A stretch of DNA of 64,000 bases from DUQW01 sp050953825. Lineage in GTDB: Bacteria; Bacillota_I; Bacilli_A; Acholeplasmatales; Acholeplasmataceae. The first letter of the stretch is position 1. Every line of letters starts with the position of its first letter. The translations under genes were made by a program, and so were the position numbers. The stretch spans positions 1-64,000 of the forward strand of contig JBMNNF010000013.1 in the NCBI GenBank assembly GCA_050953825.1, given 5' to 3'. Below, one piece after another: positions 10,281-19,283 of the stretch. The notes beneath the pieces are model-generated. The model searched no databases and was not told the origin of the DNA. It saw nothing but the letters and a program-made list of their open reading frames with translations.

Positions 10281-12167
10281 CTATAAATTATCTTCAATTT
10301 CGTAAATGTGGTTATATTGTAATTTAAATGGGGCAAACGAATAGCCACCACCATCATAAAATTTTCCAAAAAATTCAATGTATTGTAATCTACTGTCATG
10401 AACATATGCTGATAATAAACCCATCAATAAGTTAAAGACATGACCAATAATAAATACGATAACACCAAAGATATATCCGTACCATGGCCCTAACAACAAG
10501 CCACCAATCAAATTCATCGCAAACGCAATAACTCCTGATGATAGAGCTAATGCTAAAATTCTGGAGTAAGAAAGAATATCCGAAAGATAACTAGTTACCC
10601 CGTATAGTCCACCTAATCCACTAGTAACTTTCTTTATAATACTCTTATTTTCTCGACCACTGAAAAGTAAAATGAATAAAGCACCAATTCCCATTATAAT
10701 CCAACCGATAAGTGAATACGCCGGAAGGACAAGAACGATGACTAACCCTGGAATAATTAATATCCAACTTAATGAATCGGACAAAATACCCAGAAAATCT
10801 TTATCTTTAGCTAACCTAATGGCTTTCATAATAAGCCCAATAAAAATATGAGCCACTCCAACCGCCAATGAAAAAATTAGCATTGGTATTGGATCAGTCA
10901 TTGGATCAAATACTTTAAATGGAATCCCAAATATCGCTTTTCCAATATCAAAACCAATTCCGAAGACGGATCCGTAAAGGATTCCAAAGAGAATTGATGG
11001 AAAACTGGCTAGGAATAAGACTTGAATTAATTTCTTACTTTCCCCTTTTGGTTTTTTAATGAGTAAGAATAATCCAAATGCTAAAGCCATCACAATTCCG
11101 TAACCCCAATCCCCCATCATCATTCCAAAAAACAGCCAATACCAAATTGACATCACTGGGTTTGGGTCAATTTCATTGTAGTTAGGAACACTAAACATAT
11201 TCGTAATTGTTTCAAACGGAGAAACGAATTTATTATTTTTCGTATATGTTGGTGGGTTTTCTTGAGGAAGTGGATCTCTTAACTCAATTTCATATTCATT
11301 TGTCGCTTTTTTAACGGCTTTTTCAAGTAACTCGGTTTGATCTTCCCGTACCCATCCTTCAAAATATACAGTTCTTTCAGTTTTTTCCGCTTCGTATTTT
11401 TTCAACTCTTTTTCAGATAACATTTGATCACTTAAAAGTCTAATCTCATCTAGTGATAAGGCAAATGTTTTCAATTTTTCTTCTAAATGATTGATAGTTT
11501 CTAAATTAGTCTTAATTTTTTCTTCTAATATTTTTACTTCATCCGCTACTAGGTGGTTTAATATTGGCAAATTAACAATATTAAAATTAACTCCTCTTAA
11601 ATCATCTAAAATATCACTTCCACTAACAATAGCGTAAGCTTGACCATTTTCATCAACATCATAAATTTCATGTAGTAAATTTTTTGATGATAAGAAATCA
11701 GTAAAAGACTCAATATCTTGAGTTAAAATTTGGCCAAGATAAATGTGAATGTAGTTTAAATTTGAAATATCTTTGGTGGTGACTCCTAATTTTAACCATG
11801 GTTTATAAGAGTTCACACTCTCGGCATATTTTTCATTTTCTTCTTTTAATTTTGATGCGTGAGCTAAAGTTTTTTCAATTAATTCTAAAAATTCAATTTG
11901 TTCAGAATTGATATTTTTAAAACGATCATAATCAACAATTTGGAATTTTGGTTTAAAAAAACTTGGTTTGGGTTCATATTGACTTAATTCGTTAATGACT
12001 CGGTTTGATCTTGAAATAATACTATCTTCATATTGTGTATCAGCCACACGCGATTCTTTATTTTCATTAGTGATCATTAACACGCCATATCGTTGAAGTG
12101 AACGTTTTAATTTGTCTTCGTGTTCTTTGATGGCGAAAACTTTCGCCTTTTTCATTTTAACAATCAT
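10281..12167 (-). CDS. atpI: V-type ATPase subunit I/a (membrane stator)
   Basis: The 628-aa protein has a soluble N-terminal half with coiled coils (residues 1-330). A membrane half follows with about seven or eight helices (from IWYWLFFGMMMGDWGYGIVM on). The essential Arg of the half-channel is in LSYSRILALALSSG near residue 540. It forms the ion path with subunit K. Its start overlaps the preceding stop (ATGA), the sign of coupled translation and one of the sites showing UGA is a stop here. Confidence 0.94.
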   Translation of the reverse strand: MIVKMKKAKVFAIKEHEDKLKRSLQRYGVLMITNENKESRVADTQYEDSIISRSNRVINELSQYEPKPSFFKPKFQIVDYDRFKNINSEQIEFLELIEKTLAHASKLKEENEKYAESVNSYKPWLKLGVTTKDISNLNYIHIYLGQILTQDIESFTDFLSSKNLLHEIYDVDENGQAYAIVSGSDILDDLRGVNFNIVNLPILNHLVADEVKILEEKIKTNLETINHLEEKLKTFALSLDEIRLLSDQMLSEKELKKYEAEKTERTVYFEGWVREDQTELLEKAVKKATNEYEIELRDPLPQENPPTYTKNNKFVSPFETITNMFSVPNYNEIDPNPVMSIWYWLFFGMMMGDWGYGIVMALAFGLFLLIKKPKGESKKLIQVLFLASFPSILFGILYGSVFGIGFDIGKAIFGIPFKVFDPMTDPIPMLIFSLAVGVAHIFIGLIMKAIRLAKDKDFLGILSDSLSWILIIPGLVIVLVLPAYSLIGWIIMGIGALFILLFSGRENKSIIKKVTSGLGGLYGVTSYLSDILSYSRILALALSSGVIAFAMNLIGGLLLGPWYGYIFGVIVFIIGHVFNLLMGLLSAYVHDSRLQYIEFFGKFYDGGGYSFAPFKLQYNHIYEIEDNL

Positions 12168-12484
12168 AATGAAATCACCTTTTCAACGACAAAATCAACT
12201 AACTTATCAATATTTTTAGAAGAGTTTTTACGGATAGTTAGTTCAATATGAGTTAACTCTTCTTGATGTTTTTGAGTTAGTTTTTCAATTTGTTTAATCG
12301 AATCTTCATTAATTTTTTTAGTTTCTGCTCGTGCATTTTCTAAAATAACAGCACCTTCTTCTTCAGCGTGTTGTCTTGAAGTTTCAATAATATTTCTTTG
12401 ATCATCTTTAGCCTGATTTACCAAATTTTTCGCATCTTGTTCAGCTTTAATTACTTGATTTAAAATTGACAATTTATTCACCAC
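12164..12484 (-). CDS. V-type ATPase peripheral-stalk coiled-coil subunit (H/NtpF-like)
   Basis: The 106-aa protein is almost entirely a right-length charged helix (KAEQDAKNLVNQAKDDQRNIIETSRQHAEEEG), as in the small stalk subunit called NtpF in Enterococcus or H/G elsewhere. It is the first gene of the operon, overlaps atpI by 4 bases and would pair with subunit E. No sharp promoter was found in the roughly 70 bases upstream; an AT-rich block with GATAAAAT is the best candidate. Sequence similarity in such coiled coils is weak, so position carries the call. Confidence 0.8.
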   Translation of the reverse strand: MVNKLSILNQVIKAEQDAKNLVNQAKDDQRNIIETSRQHAEEEGAVILENARAETKKINEDSIKQIEKLTQKHQEELTHIELTIRKNSSKNIDKLVDFVVEKVISL

Positions 12485-12561
12485 CTAATAATAAAATAAA
12501 TTTAACACTTCCCTTTCATTTTATCATATTGGTAAAGTATTTAGTAATTTTTAATTACTAT

Positions 12562-12598
12562 TGCGAAAAATAAAAGGAGATTTTTCAATCTCCTCATA
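12562..12598 (-). terminator. Terminator of the Na+/phosphate symporter gene
   Basis: On the minus strand AGGAGATT (12,594-12,587) pairs with AATCTCCT (12,582-12,575) across a four-base GAAA loop and is followed by TTTTATTTTT. It separates this gene from the ATPase operon. Confidence 0.85.
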
Positions 12599-12610
12599 AA
12601 GATTTCAATT

Positions 12611-14284
12611 TTATCTACCAAATACTGTTTGTTTTTTTGATTTTGGTGTATACAACATAATTACAGTTTCACTAATATTAGTTAAGTGATCAGCTATTCT
12701 TTCTAAATTAGCTAAAATATCTACATAGTTATTTTCGTGTGATAAAATGATAACTCCATCTTTAAATCTTTGAGCATGAGCGTGTTTAAAATCTTTTTCA
12801 TATTTATCTGCCGTATCCTCACTATCAATAACTTCTAATGCTAGTTTAAGATTTTTATTTGCTAAAGCATTTAGAGCATTAGTCATCATATCTTCAATTA
12901 GTTGATAGAACTTCCTTAATTCTACATTTGCTGCTTCCGGAGTTACTAATCCAGCCTCATAACGTTTATTGATAAATTCGCCTAAATTTTCTAAATGATC
13001 GCTGATTCTTTCTAAATCGTTGATAATATCCATGTATCCAGAAAATATTAACGATTCATGTTCCATTAATTCGTTTTTTTGAACCAATTCGATCATATAA
13101 GCGTGTAACCTTTGATCATAATTATTTACTTTAGCCTCTATTTCAGCACTTTTATCAAAATATTTTGATTTATCTTCAAATTGGTATTGCTTAATAATTT
13201 GTAAATGTTCATAAACTAAATCGCTCATTAAGAATATGCCGTTTTTAGCATAACCAAGAGCAATACTTGGAGTGCCAACCAGAATTTTCTCATCTAATAC
13301 CTTTGATAATTCATCATCAATTTTTTTATCTTTAATTACTATAGTTGCTAGTTTACACACCGGATCTATAAACCAAACAAACACTAGCATTGTGGCAACA
13401 TTTATGAACATATGAATAAACGCAATCGTCATCATCTTGGTATCAACAGTTAAGAATTTATTTTCTATATTAATTAGCAATTTAGAAATCGGTGAGATAA
13501 ATGGCATAATTAATAATGTCCCCACAATGTTATATAAGGTGTGAATAAATGCCACTCTTCTGGCATTTTTGCTTCCTTTTATCGCTGCTAATGCTCCAGT
13601 AATAGTTGTTCCAACATTTGCACCTAATACCATTGGAATCGCACCAACGACAGTAATTGTATTAATGTCATAAAGTTTTTGGATTACCCCGACGGTACCG
13701 GATGATGACTGAATTAACATAGTGAATAATGTAGAAAAGCCAAATCCAAATAGCCAAAAACCCTTGACATTTGGATTACCAAATGTTTCAAGAGTATTTC
13801 TAGCCCAATCCGCTTGAGCAAGATCACTAACACCTTGGCCTAAAAATTGTAAACCAACAAAAAGTAAACCAAATCCAATAACGCTTCTCCCAACATTTCT
13901 TGGAACTTTCCTAGAAAAGATGAAAAAAACTAAAACTCCAATAGCAACAAACCATAACCCCCATTTTGAAACTGGAAGACCAATTAAAATTGAAGTTACA
14001 GTAGTTCCAATATTAGCCCCTATTACTACAGCTGCCCCCTGTTTTAATGTCATCAAACCTACGCTTACTAGTCCAATAATGATAACTGTTACGGCTGATG
14101 ATGATTGGATTAACGCAGTTAACCCAATTCCTACTAAAATTCCTTTCCATCTGGCATTTGTTGTTTTTTCAATAATTATTTTTAATTTGTTGCCCGCTGC
14201 ATTCTTTAATGACGCTGACATTAATTCAATTGCATATAAAAATAACGTAAGTCCACCTAATACCAACATTATGTTTTGAGCCAT
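12611..14284 (-). CDS. Na+/phosphate cotransporter with PhoU-like tail
   Basis: This membrane protein of the NptA/NPT2 type takes up phosphate with Na+. Two inverted Na_Pi repeats carry the signature QSSSAVTVIII and QSSSGTVGVIQ (near residues 60 and 195), within about eight membrane helices. A PhoU-like helical tail occupies the last 200 residues (DIINDLERISDHLENLGEF; LANLERIADHLTNISE). I place the start at the ATG at 14,284 (MAQNIMLVLGG) because the AGGGGG site lies just before it. An upstream TTG at 14,302 would put that site inside the gene. It has its own promoter and terminator. Confidence 0.92.
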   Translation of the reverse strand: MAQNIMLVLGGLTLFLYAIELMSASLKNAAGNKLKIIIEKTTNARWKGILVGIGLTALIQSSSAVTVIIIGLVSVGLMTLKQGAAVVIGANIGTTVTSILIGLPVSKWGLWFVAIGVLVFFIFSRKVPRNVGRSVIGFGLLFVGLQFLGQGVSDLAQADWARNTLETFGNPNVKGFWLFGFGFSTLFTMLIQSSSGTVGVIQKLYDINTITVVGAIPMVLGANVGTTITGALAAIKGSKNARRVAFIHTLYNIVGTLLIMPFISPISKLLINIENKFLTVDTKMMTIAFIHMFINVATMLVFVWFIDPVCKLATIVIKDKKIDDELSKVLDEKILVGTPSIALGYAKNGIFLMSDLVYEHLQIIKQYQFEDKSKYFDKSAEIEAKVNNYDQRLHAYMIELVQKNELMEHESLIFSGYMDIINDLERISDHLENLGEFINKRYEAGLVTPEAANVELRKFYQLIEDMMTNALNALANKNLKLALEVIDSEDTADKYEKDFKHAHAQRFKDGVIILSHENNYVDILANLERIADHLTNISETVIMLYTPKSKKQTVFGR

Positions 14285-14319
14285 TTTGTATCCCCCTAAC
14301 AATTTTCTTGCTTGTTTTT

Positions 14320-14350
14320 ATTATATAACATTTTTACATTTTCTTTACAA
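14320..14350 (-). promoter_or_regulatory. Promoter of the Na+/phosphate symporter gene
   Basis: On the minus strand TTGTAA (14,350-14,345) and TATAAT (14,325-14,320) are separated by 19 bases. A TATATAAT overlap could give a slightly different -10. It lies about 35 bases from the chosen start. Confidence 0.6.
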
Positions 14351-14361
14351 TGTTTTAGTAA

Positions 14362-14396
14362 GAAAAAAGCTTGCAGGTTTTCCGCAAGCTTCTTTT
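14362..14396 (-). terminator. Terminator of the LytTR/beta-propeller operon
   Basis: AAGCTTGCGG and CCTGCAAGCTT (minus strand) form a strong hairpin with an AAAA loop, followed by a T-run. It lies just after the stop of the beta-propeller gene. Confidence 0.88.
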
Positions 14397-14414
14397 GTAT
14401 CTAAATTTTAATGA

Positions 14415-16529
14415 TTATTTTTCAGTAGCAGTTTCTTCTTTAGCAAACTTAAGTGGTTCATTTAAAATATTTTGTGTAATATTCCATGTTGCATCTTCTA
14501 GTGGTGAAAGTAAGTGAATAGTTTCATTGATCAATAATAATTTTTCAATACCTATAAATTCTTTTTCAAATAATGGTTCATTTAAAGTTAGTGGATTTTC
14601 TTGACTGAAGTCAACATCAAATAGTGCTAAATGAGCCACAATAATCCATCTGTAAGCACTTTCGTAATGTTCACGATTTGCATGATGATTAACGATAAAT
14701 CCGATTATACCTGATTCTTTACTAACTAACAGATGTTCTCTCGGATTATAAGTAACATTAGCCCAAACGTAACTACCAAATCTTGGATCATCGTTTCTAA
14801 ACTCGATAGTTTGAGTTGGTTCAGTATCTCCAGTACGATAAGCTGATACTTTAATACCGACATTTCGATTGTCTTCAACAATAAATCCAAAACCAATAGT
14901 ATTATTTTCTTCATCCCAAATATATAAAACACTTGAGTATCCTGGTTCTTCAATCTCACTAACGATTTTTGGATTTTTTGGGTCACTAAGATCAATCGTA
15001 TATAGAGGGTCTGTTTGTTGGAAAGTCACAACTTTACAAATATTTTTATTGAAAGTAACACTCTTAACATCTTCGCCTGGTTTTCCTAAACCTTTATATA
15101 GAGTTGATAATAATTCTAAATTATCGCTTCCTTTTTGAGTTTTCAAAATATATAAATGATTTCTTCGATCCTTACCATATGTAGTAACCACTCGAATTGT
15201 TTTTTCTTTCTTTTCACCTTCACCTTGTTCATAAACATCTAAAAAATATTGATTTAAAACATACCCTTCAACTTCTCTAGAACCTAAATATTCCATCTTA
15301 CCAGTTTCATCATATGACACGACAACAATTTGAGAAGTATTAACATAACGATCTAAATCATAATATTCTCTCCATTTATGATTAATCAAGACGATTAGTC
15401 CATTGCCCATATAGAAGGTTTGATTATCACCAACAAAGCCAATTTTTTCAGTTTTTAATTCCGGATCACTTAAATCAATTGAATAAATTCGCGAAATATT
15501 AAGTGAGTTAAGTTCTCCTTTGAAATAATAAGTATTGCTAACATCTAATTTTCTTTTACCAGTTGCTAGTTTCCCTTCTTCATCAAATGGTACATACTCA
15601 TTAACAAATAGGTATAGCATATTATCGACAAGTCTTGTATCAATTAACCAATCTAATTTTTCTGATTTAATAACTTCAAAAGTATTAGTGTCGATAATAT
15701 GATATGTCCAATAAGTACGATATCTATAATACATACTGGAACTGAACGGTTGATAAATAGTTCCGTGATAATCAGTTTCGGTATCTATTGGCGTTGTATC
15801 AAAACCCAATACCACTAAAATATCTTCATACAACAACATGTTCATAAATTGAAAGTTTTGGAAGACTTGTTCTTCATATGTTCCGATATGATTACCAAAT
15901 TCATCTAAACCAACTTTATAAACACAATTACCCAATGTTGGACCATATAGGAAGTAATTCCCACTTTTATGAATTTTAGCGATATCTGATTCCGCAACTC
16001 CTGCTACTTGATTATAAGTATCTGATTTAGGTTTATTGGTATTGAGATTTTCGTTTTGGTTTTGGTGTTGATTTTGGTTTTGGTAGCTGCCCTCTGTGTT
16101 AGTTGGTGAAAAAGCGTCAGTTCCTATGTCACCTTTAGCACTATCAGTTCGATATATATTATTAAATCTAAAACCTCTGAATCGACCACGTTCATTTTTA
16201 GCGATTGATTGGAAAACTTCTTCAAATTCTTCTGAATTTGAAAACATTTTCGCGCTTTCATAAACCACATTATCAACTTTTACTGGTTTAAAAGACAATC
16301 GATCTGGACTATTAATTACTGATCCACCTACAATTGAAAATACTCCTACCACTAATAATAAAGACATTGTGGCAATATTTGTCGTCAATGCTCTTTTATT
16401 TAATTTAGAACGTTCAATACCACTTTTCTTTTGATATTTATATAGTCTAACATTCCAAATTAATCTAGCAGCTAAAAATCCTAATAAAATTACTAACAAT
16501 GCTGCAACTGCAATATTTACCCATAACAT
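14415..16529 (-). CDS. Membrane-anchored beta-propeller domain protein
   Basis: The 704-aa protein has two membrane helices (about 3-25 and 50-70), a Gln/Asn-rich linker (residues 143-165, NQNQHQNQNENLN) and a long beta-rich domain. Recurrent motifs (SGNYFLYGPTLG, IDLSDPELKTEKIG, VVTTYGKDRRNHLYILKT, TIDLSDPKNPKIVSEIEEPGY) fit the secreted C-terminal beta-propeller family found in archaea and Firmicutes. The domain should face outside. It starts one base after the LytTR gene ends, so the two form one operon. The regulator may respond to, or control, this surface protein. The biochemical role is unknown. Confidence 0.72.
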   Translation of the reverse strand: MLWVNIAVAALLVILLGFLAARLIWNVRLYKYQKKSGIERSKLNKRALTTNIATMSLLLVVGVFSIVGGSVINSPDRLSFKPVKVDNVVYESAKMFSNSEEFEEVFQSIAKNERGRFRGFRFNNIYRTDSAKGDIGTDAFSPTNTEGSYQNQNQHQNQNENLNTNKPKSDTYNQVAGVAESDIAKIHKSGNYFLYGPTLGNCVYKVGLDEFGNHIGTYEEQVFQNFQFMNMLLYEDILVVLGFDTTPIDTETDYHGTIYQPFSSSMYYRYRTYWTYHIIDTNTFEVIKSEKLDWLIDTRLVDNMLYLFVNEYVPFDEEGKLATGKRKLDVSNTYYFKGELNSLNISRIYSIDLSDPELKTEKIGFVGDNQTFYMGNGLIVLINHKWREYYDLDRYVNTSQIVVVSYDETGKMEYLGSREVEGYVLNQYFLDVYEQGEGEKKEKTIRVVTTYGKDRRNHLYILKTQKGSDNLELLSTLYKGLGKPGEDVKSVTFNKNICKVVTFQQTDPLYTIDLSDPKNPKIVSEIEEPGYSSVLYIWDEENNTIGFGFIVEDNRNVGIKVSAYRTGDTEPTQTIEFRNDDPRFGSYVWANVTYNPREHLLVSKESGIIGFIVNHHANREHYESAYRWIIVAHLALFDVDFSQENPLTLNEPLFEKEFIGIEKLLLINETIHLLSPLEDATWNITQNILNEPLKFAKEETATEK

Positions 16530-16530
16530 T

Positions 16531-17043
16531 TTAAATTCCTCCCTTTTCCTTAAGCGCTATTCTAAACGCTTTAAGATACGAACGATTAACTTCTAGTTTT
16601 ACTCCTCCAGGCAACGAAAGTTCTAATTTAGAGTTGATTAGTGGCTTGACATATTCAATCTTATCAAGGTTTACAATTACTGATTTAGAAATACGAACAA
16701 AGTTTAAATCAGCTAATTTTTCTTCTAAATCCGCTAATGAATGCTTCAAGTAGATAGGTTTATAGTAACTATTAACTAAAACCACATCATGCCCTAAAGC
16801 TTCAAAATATAGACAATTAGAAGGGTAAACTTTGATAGTTTGATCATTCGCTTCAAGCCAAAACTCGTTTTCTAAATCAACAATCTGATTTAGCACCCTA
16901 AAGAAAGAAGCCTCATGTTTCGTAGGTACTTGAAAGATCACATCATTTTTTAGGACGACCGTCTCAAGTTCAATGTTGGCATCTTCTTTTAGAATAGCGA
17001 TTAATTTTTCGGCTCTTTCAAGATTTAAAACCAATTTAATCAT
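16531..17043 (-). CDS. LytTR-type DNA-binding regulator
   Basis: The 170-aa protein ends in a LytTR domain (residues 65-170): NQTIKVYPSNCLYFEALGHDVVLVN, then LNFVRISKSVIVNLDKIEYVKPLINSKLELSLPGGVKLEVNRSYLKAFR, the usual beta-rich pattern with the basic recognition segment. It has no receiver domain, so it belongs to the stand-alone short type. It is first in an operon with the beta-propeller protein. An inverted repeat 55 bases upstream may be its operator, though LytTR proteins more often bind direct repeats. Confidence 0.85.
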   Translation of the reverse strand: MIKLVLNLERAEKLIAILKEDANIELETVVLKNDVIFQVPTKHEASFFRVLNQIVDLENEFWLEANDQTIKVYPSNCLYFEALGHDVVLVNSYYKPIYLKHSLADLEEKLADLNFVRISKSVIVNLDKIEYVKPLINSKLELSLPGGVKLEVNRSYLKAFRIALKEKGGI

Positions 17044-17097
17044 TTTCCTATCCGCCTTTATTATATATAAAGAAAAATTTAAAATGTTAAATTTATC

Positions 17098-17127
17098 GCA
17101 ACTTACAATTTTATGACGGTAAGTTGC
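17098..17127. promoter_or_regulatory. Inverted repeat upstream of the LytTR gene
   Basis: GCAACTTAC (17,098-17,106) and GTAAGTTGC (17,119-17,127) form a perfect 9-bp inverted repeat with a 12-base spacer. There is no T-run on the minus side, so an operator is more likely than a terminator. Interaction with the LytTR protein is a guess from position. Confidence 0.45.
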
Positions 17128-17139
17128 AGAATAACCTTT

Positions 17140-17218
17140 ATTATTTTCTTTTCATAAACAATTTTATCATATAACGCATTTAAAAGATATTTCATTTCAA
17201 TTTAAAAAATTTAATTTC
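17140..17218. repeat. Left copy of the 79-bp target duplication
   Basis: This segment is identical, base for base, to 19,205-19,283. It lies exactly outside the left inverted repeat of the IS1634-family element. Long, variable target duplications are known for IS1634. Confidence 0.9.
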
Positions 17219-17280
17219 CCGTCTTTTGTAAATACGCAAGAAATATTTTTTAATTAATTTTATTCTAATTTCTACTTTGG

Positions 17281-17303
17281 GGCTTTATAAAGCCTTTTTT
17301 ATT
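17281..17303 (+). terminator. Insulating terminator at the left end of the IS
   Basis: GGCTTTATAAAGCC is a perfect palindrome followed by TTTTTTATTTG. It would stop transcripts entering the element from the left. Confidence 0.65.
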
Positions 17304-17337
17304 TGTCAAATGTAAAATTTTATTTTTATCATTTCCC

Positions 17338-17366
17338 TTGCGTATTATTGCGAATTATGATATAAT
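17338..17366 (+). promoter_or_regulatory. Promoter of the IS1634 transposase
   Basis: TTGCGT (17,338-17,343) and TATAAT (17,361-17,366) are 17 bases apart. A GAGGTGG ribosome site follows before the ATG at 17,406. Confidence 0.75.
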
Positions 17367-17405
17367 ATAAATATAGAAGTAATTTGATAACAAAGAGGTG
17401 GAAAG

Positions 17406-19112
17406 ATGGCTTTATATCTAAAAAAGACCCCTCAATATGGAAGGGTATATTTATCAATTGTTGACTCTGTTTATGATCCGAAAATTAAAAATGTTAGACA
17501 AAAAACATTTAAATCTTTAGGATATCTAGATAATTTAGAAAAAGAATATGTTGATCCAATTGGATATTTTCAAAATTGGATTAAAGAGGAAAATGAAAGA
17601 AGGAAAAATTCAGTTTTAGATCCGATACCTACAGATAAAAAGAAATTAATTCATCTTGGATATTTTCCTTTAAAAAGGTTATATAATGAGTTACAACTTA
17701 AAGAATTGGTTGACGCAACCATTTATATGTCTAGGAAAAACGCTAGATATTCTTTATCTAACGTTTTTGAATTATTAGTATATTCGCGTGCATTAAATCC
17801 TAATTCTAAACTTGAATCGTATGAATCGATGTATAATTCACTTTATCACAATTATGATTTTTCTAAAGCTCAAATGTATGACGCGATTGAAGCATTGGGG
17901 AGTAATAATGCCGATACAGCCATCTTTGAATACATAAGAAGTGAGTATGGTAAAAGATATAGGACCAATACAAAGAAAGTGTATTTTGACTGTACAAACT
18001 TCTTCTTTGAAATAGATAAGCCACATGATTATATGCAAAAAGGACCATGCAAGTCAAATACTAATTCACCGATCATTGGACTAGCTTTATTATTAGATGA
18101 AGATAAAATTCCAATTGATTATAAAATATATCCAGGAAACGAATCAGAATATCCTTTCTATAATGAAGTAATTGGCCAAATGAAAGAAAAGCACAACATT
18201 AAAGGTAAAGTAATTAGAATAGCAGATAAAGGTTTAAACTCAAGTGAAAACATAGCTAAAACTTATTTAGATGGAGATGGTTATATTTTCTCAGAAACCG
18301 TTCGTGGAGCGAAAAAGGAAATAAAAGATTGGATTATTGACCCTAAAGGATATGAAGAAATATTGGATAAAGAAGGAAACTTAATGGCTAAATATAAATC
18401 TAGAGTCGACTATTTTGATACTCTAACAGTCACTAATAAAGACGGTAAAAAAGTAAAAGTTGAAATCCCACAACTTCAGATAGCTTATTGGTCAAGAGAC
18501 TACGCTCAAAAGACTAAATATGAGCGAGATGTCGCCCTAACAAAATTAGAAAAGAAGGTAGAGACTCCTTCCGGATATAAAAGAGAATTATTTGGTCATA
18601 CTTCTAAATTTATAAAAGAGATATCATATGATAAAGATGGCCAAGAGTTAAAAGTTGATACCGAACGGTTTATTGACTATGAAAAAGTAGATATTGATAG
18701 TGAACTAGATGGATTTAACTTATTCGTAACAAGTGAAATAAAGGCACCACCACTTGAAGTGGTAGATGCCTACAAAGCTTTATGGCAAATTGAAGATTCT
18801 TTCAGAGTCTTAAAAACAACCTTAGAGACAAGACCCGTATATCACTCTAAAATGGAATCAATTAGAGGACACTTTTTAATTTGTATGGTAACATTATTTT
18901 TATTAAGAGTAATTGAAGTTAAAAAATTAAAAAAGAAAATATCACTAACATCACTAGTCGACTCTTTAAGAAAATATCAAGCTGTAAAAATCTCCAACAA
19001 CAAATATTTATTACTTTATATCGATGAAAATTTAACGTTAATTAGTCAATATTATGGTATAAAATTAAACCAATTTACTAAAAATAACGAAGAGATAAAA
19101 AAATTATTTTAA
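17406..19112 (+). CDS. IS1634-family DDE transposase
   Basis: The 568-aa protein has the family N-terminus (MALYLKKTPQYGRVYLSI) with its variant of the KSLGYLD motif. The catalytic region begins KKVYFDCTNFFFE (first Asp, about residue 193), followed by RIADKGLNSSENI (second Asp, about 273) and ALWQIEDSFRVLKTTLETRPV with the Glu (about 460). The length and unbroken frame indicate a working enzyme. IS1634 relatives are common in Mollicutes, which is one reason for the proposed host group. Confidence 0.93.
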   Translation: MALYLKKTPQYGRVYLSIVDSVYDPKIKNVRQKTFKSLGYLDNLEKEYVDPIGYFQNWIKEENERRKNSVLDPIPTDKKKLIHLGYFPLKRLYNELQLKELVDATIYMSRKNARYSLSNVFELLVYSRALNPNSKLESYESMYNSLYHNYDFSKAQMYDAIEALGSNNADTAIFEYIRSEYGKRYRTNTKKVYFDCTNFFFEIDKPHDYMQKGPCKSNTNSPIIGLALLLDEDKIPIDYKIYPGNESEYPFYNEVIGQMKEKHNIKGKVIRIADKGLNSSENIAKTYLDGDGYIFSETVRGAKKEIKDWIIDPKGYEEILDKEGNLMAKYKSRVDYFDTLTVTNKDGKKVKVEIPQLQIAYWSRDYAQKTKYERDVALTKLEKKVETPSGYKRELFGHTSKFIKEISYDKDGQELKVDTERFIDYEKVDIDSELDGFNLFVTSEIKAPPLEVVDAYKALWQIEDSFRVLKTTLETRPVYHSKMESIRGHFLICMVTLFLLRVIEVKKLKKKISLTSLVDSLRKYQAVKISNNKYLLLYIDENLTLISQYYGIKLNQFTKNNEEIKKLF

Positions 19113-19136
19113 CAACTTTTAATTCGCAAGAAGATG

Positions 19137-19180
19137 AAAAGGCACCTCTGGGCTTAGTAAAGCTTAAAAGTGCCTTTATT
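19137..19180 (+). terminator. Transposase terminator near the right IS end
   Basis: AAAAGGCAC (19,137-19,145) pairs with GTGCCTTT (19,170-19,177). The inner GCTTAGTAAAGC can also pair. T-rich sequence follows. Confidence 0.75.
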
Positions 19181-19204
19181 ATTAAAATATTTACAAAAGT
19201 CAGG

Positions 19205-19283
19205 ATTATTTTCTTTTCATAAACAATTTTATCATATAACGCATTTAAAAGATATTTCATTTCAATTTAAAAAATTTAATTTC
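19205..19283. repeat. Right copy of the 79-bp target duplication
   Basis: Identical to 17,140-17,218. It reaches into the last codon (the stop) of the DUF2779 gene, so that gene was left intact by the insertion. Confidence 0.9.

Larger units (their letters stand above)
17219..19204 (+). mobile_element. Complete IS1634-family insertion sequence (1,986 bp)
   Basis: The element is bounded by 79-bp direct repeats. The ends are imperfect inverted repeats: CCGTCTTTTGTAAATA on the left, and CCTGACTTTTGTAAATA on the right read inwards. It carries a single intact transposase gene, a promoter, and terminators near both ends that would block read-through from the host genes. The intact gene and identical duplications point to recent insertion, just after the DUF2779 gene: the right copy overlaps the first two bases of that stop codon as plotted (19,282-19,283). 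Confidence 0.88.

Noticed and set aside
14726..14995. Overlapping frames inside the beta-propeller and lipoprotein genes
   Set aside because: They lack ribosome sites and family similarity and are shadows of the long genes.
17140..17218. Direct repeats as a pre-existing duplication that predates the IS
   Set aside because: The copies are exact and abut both IS ends, and long target duplications are typical of this IS family.
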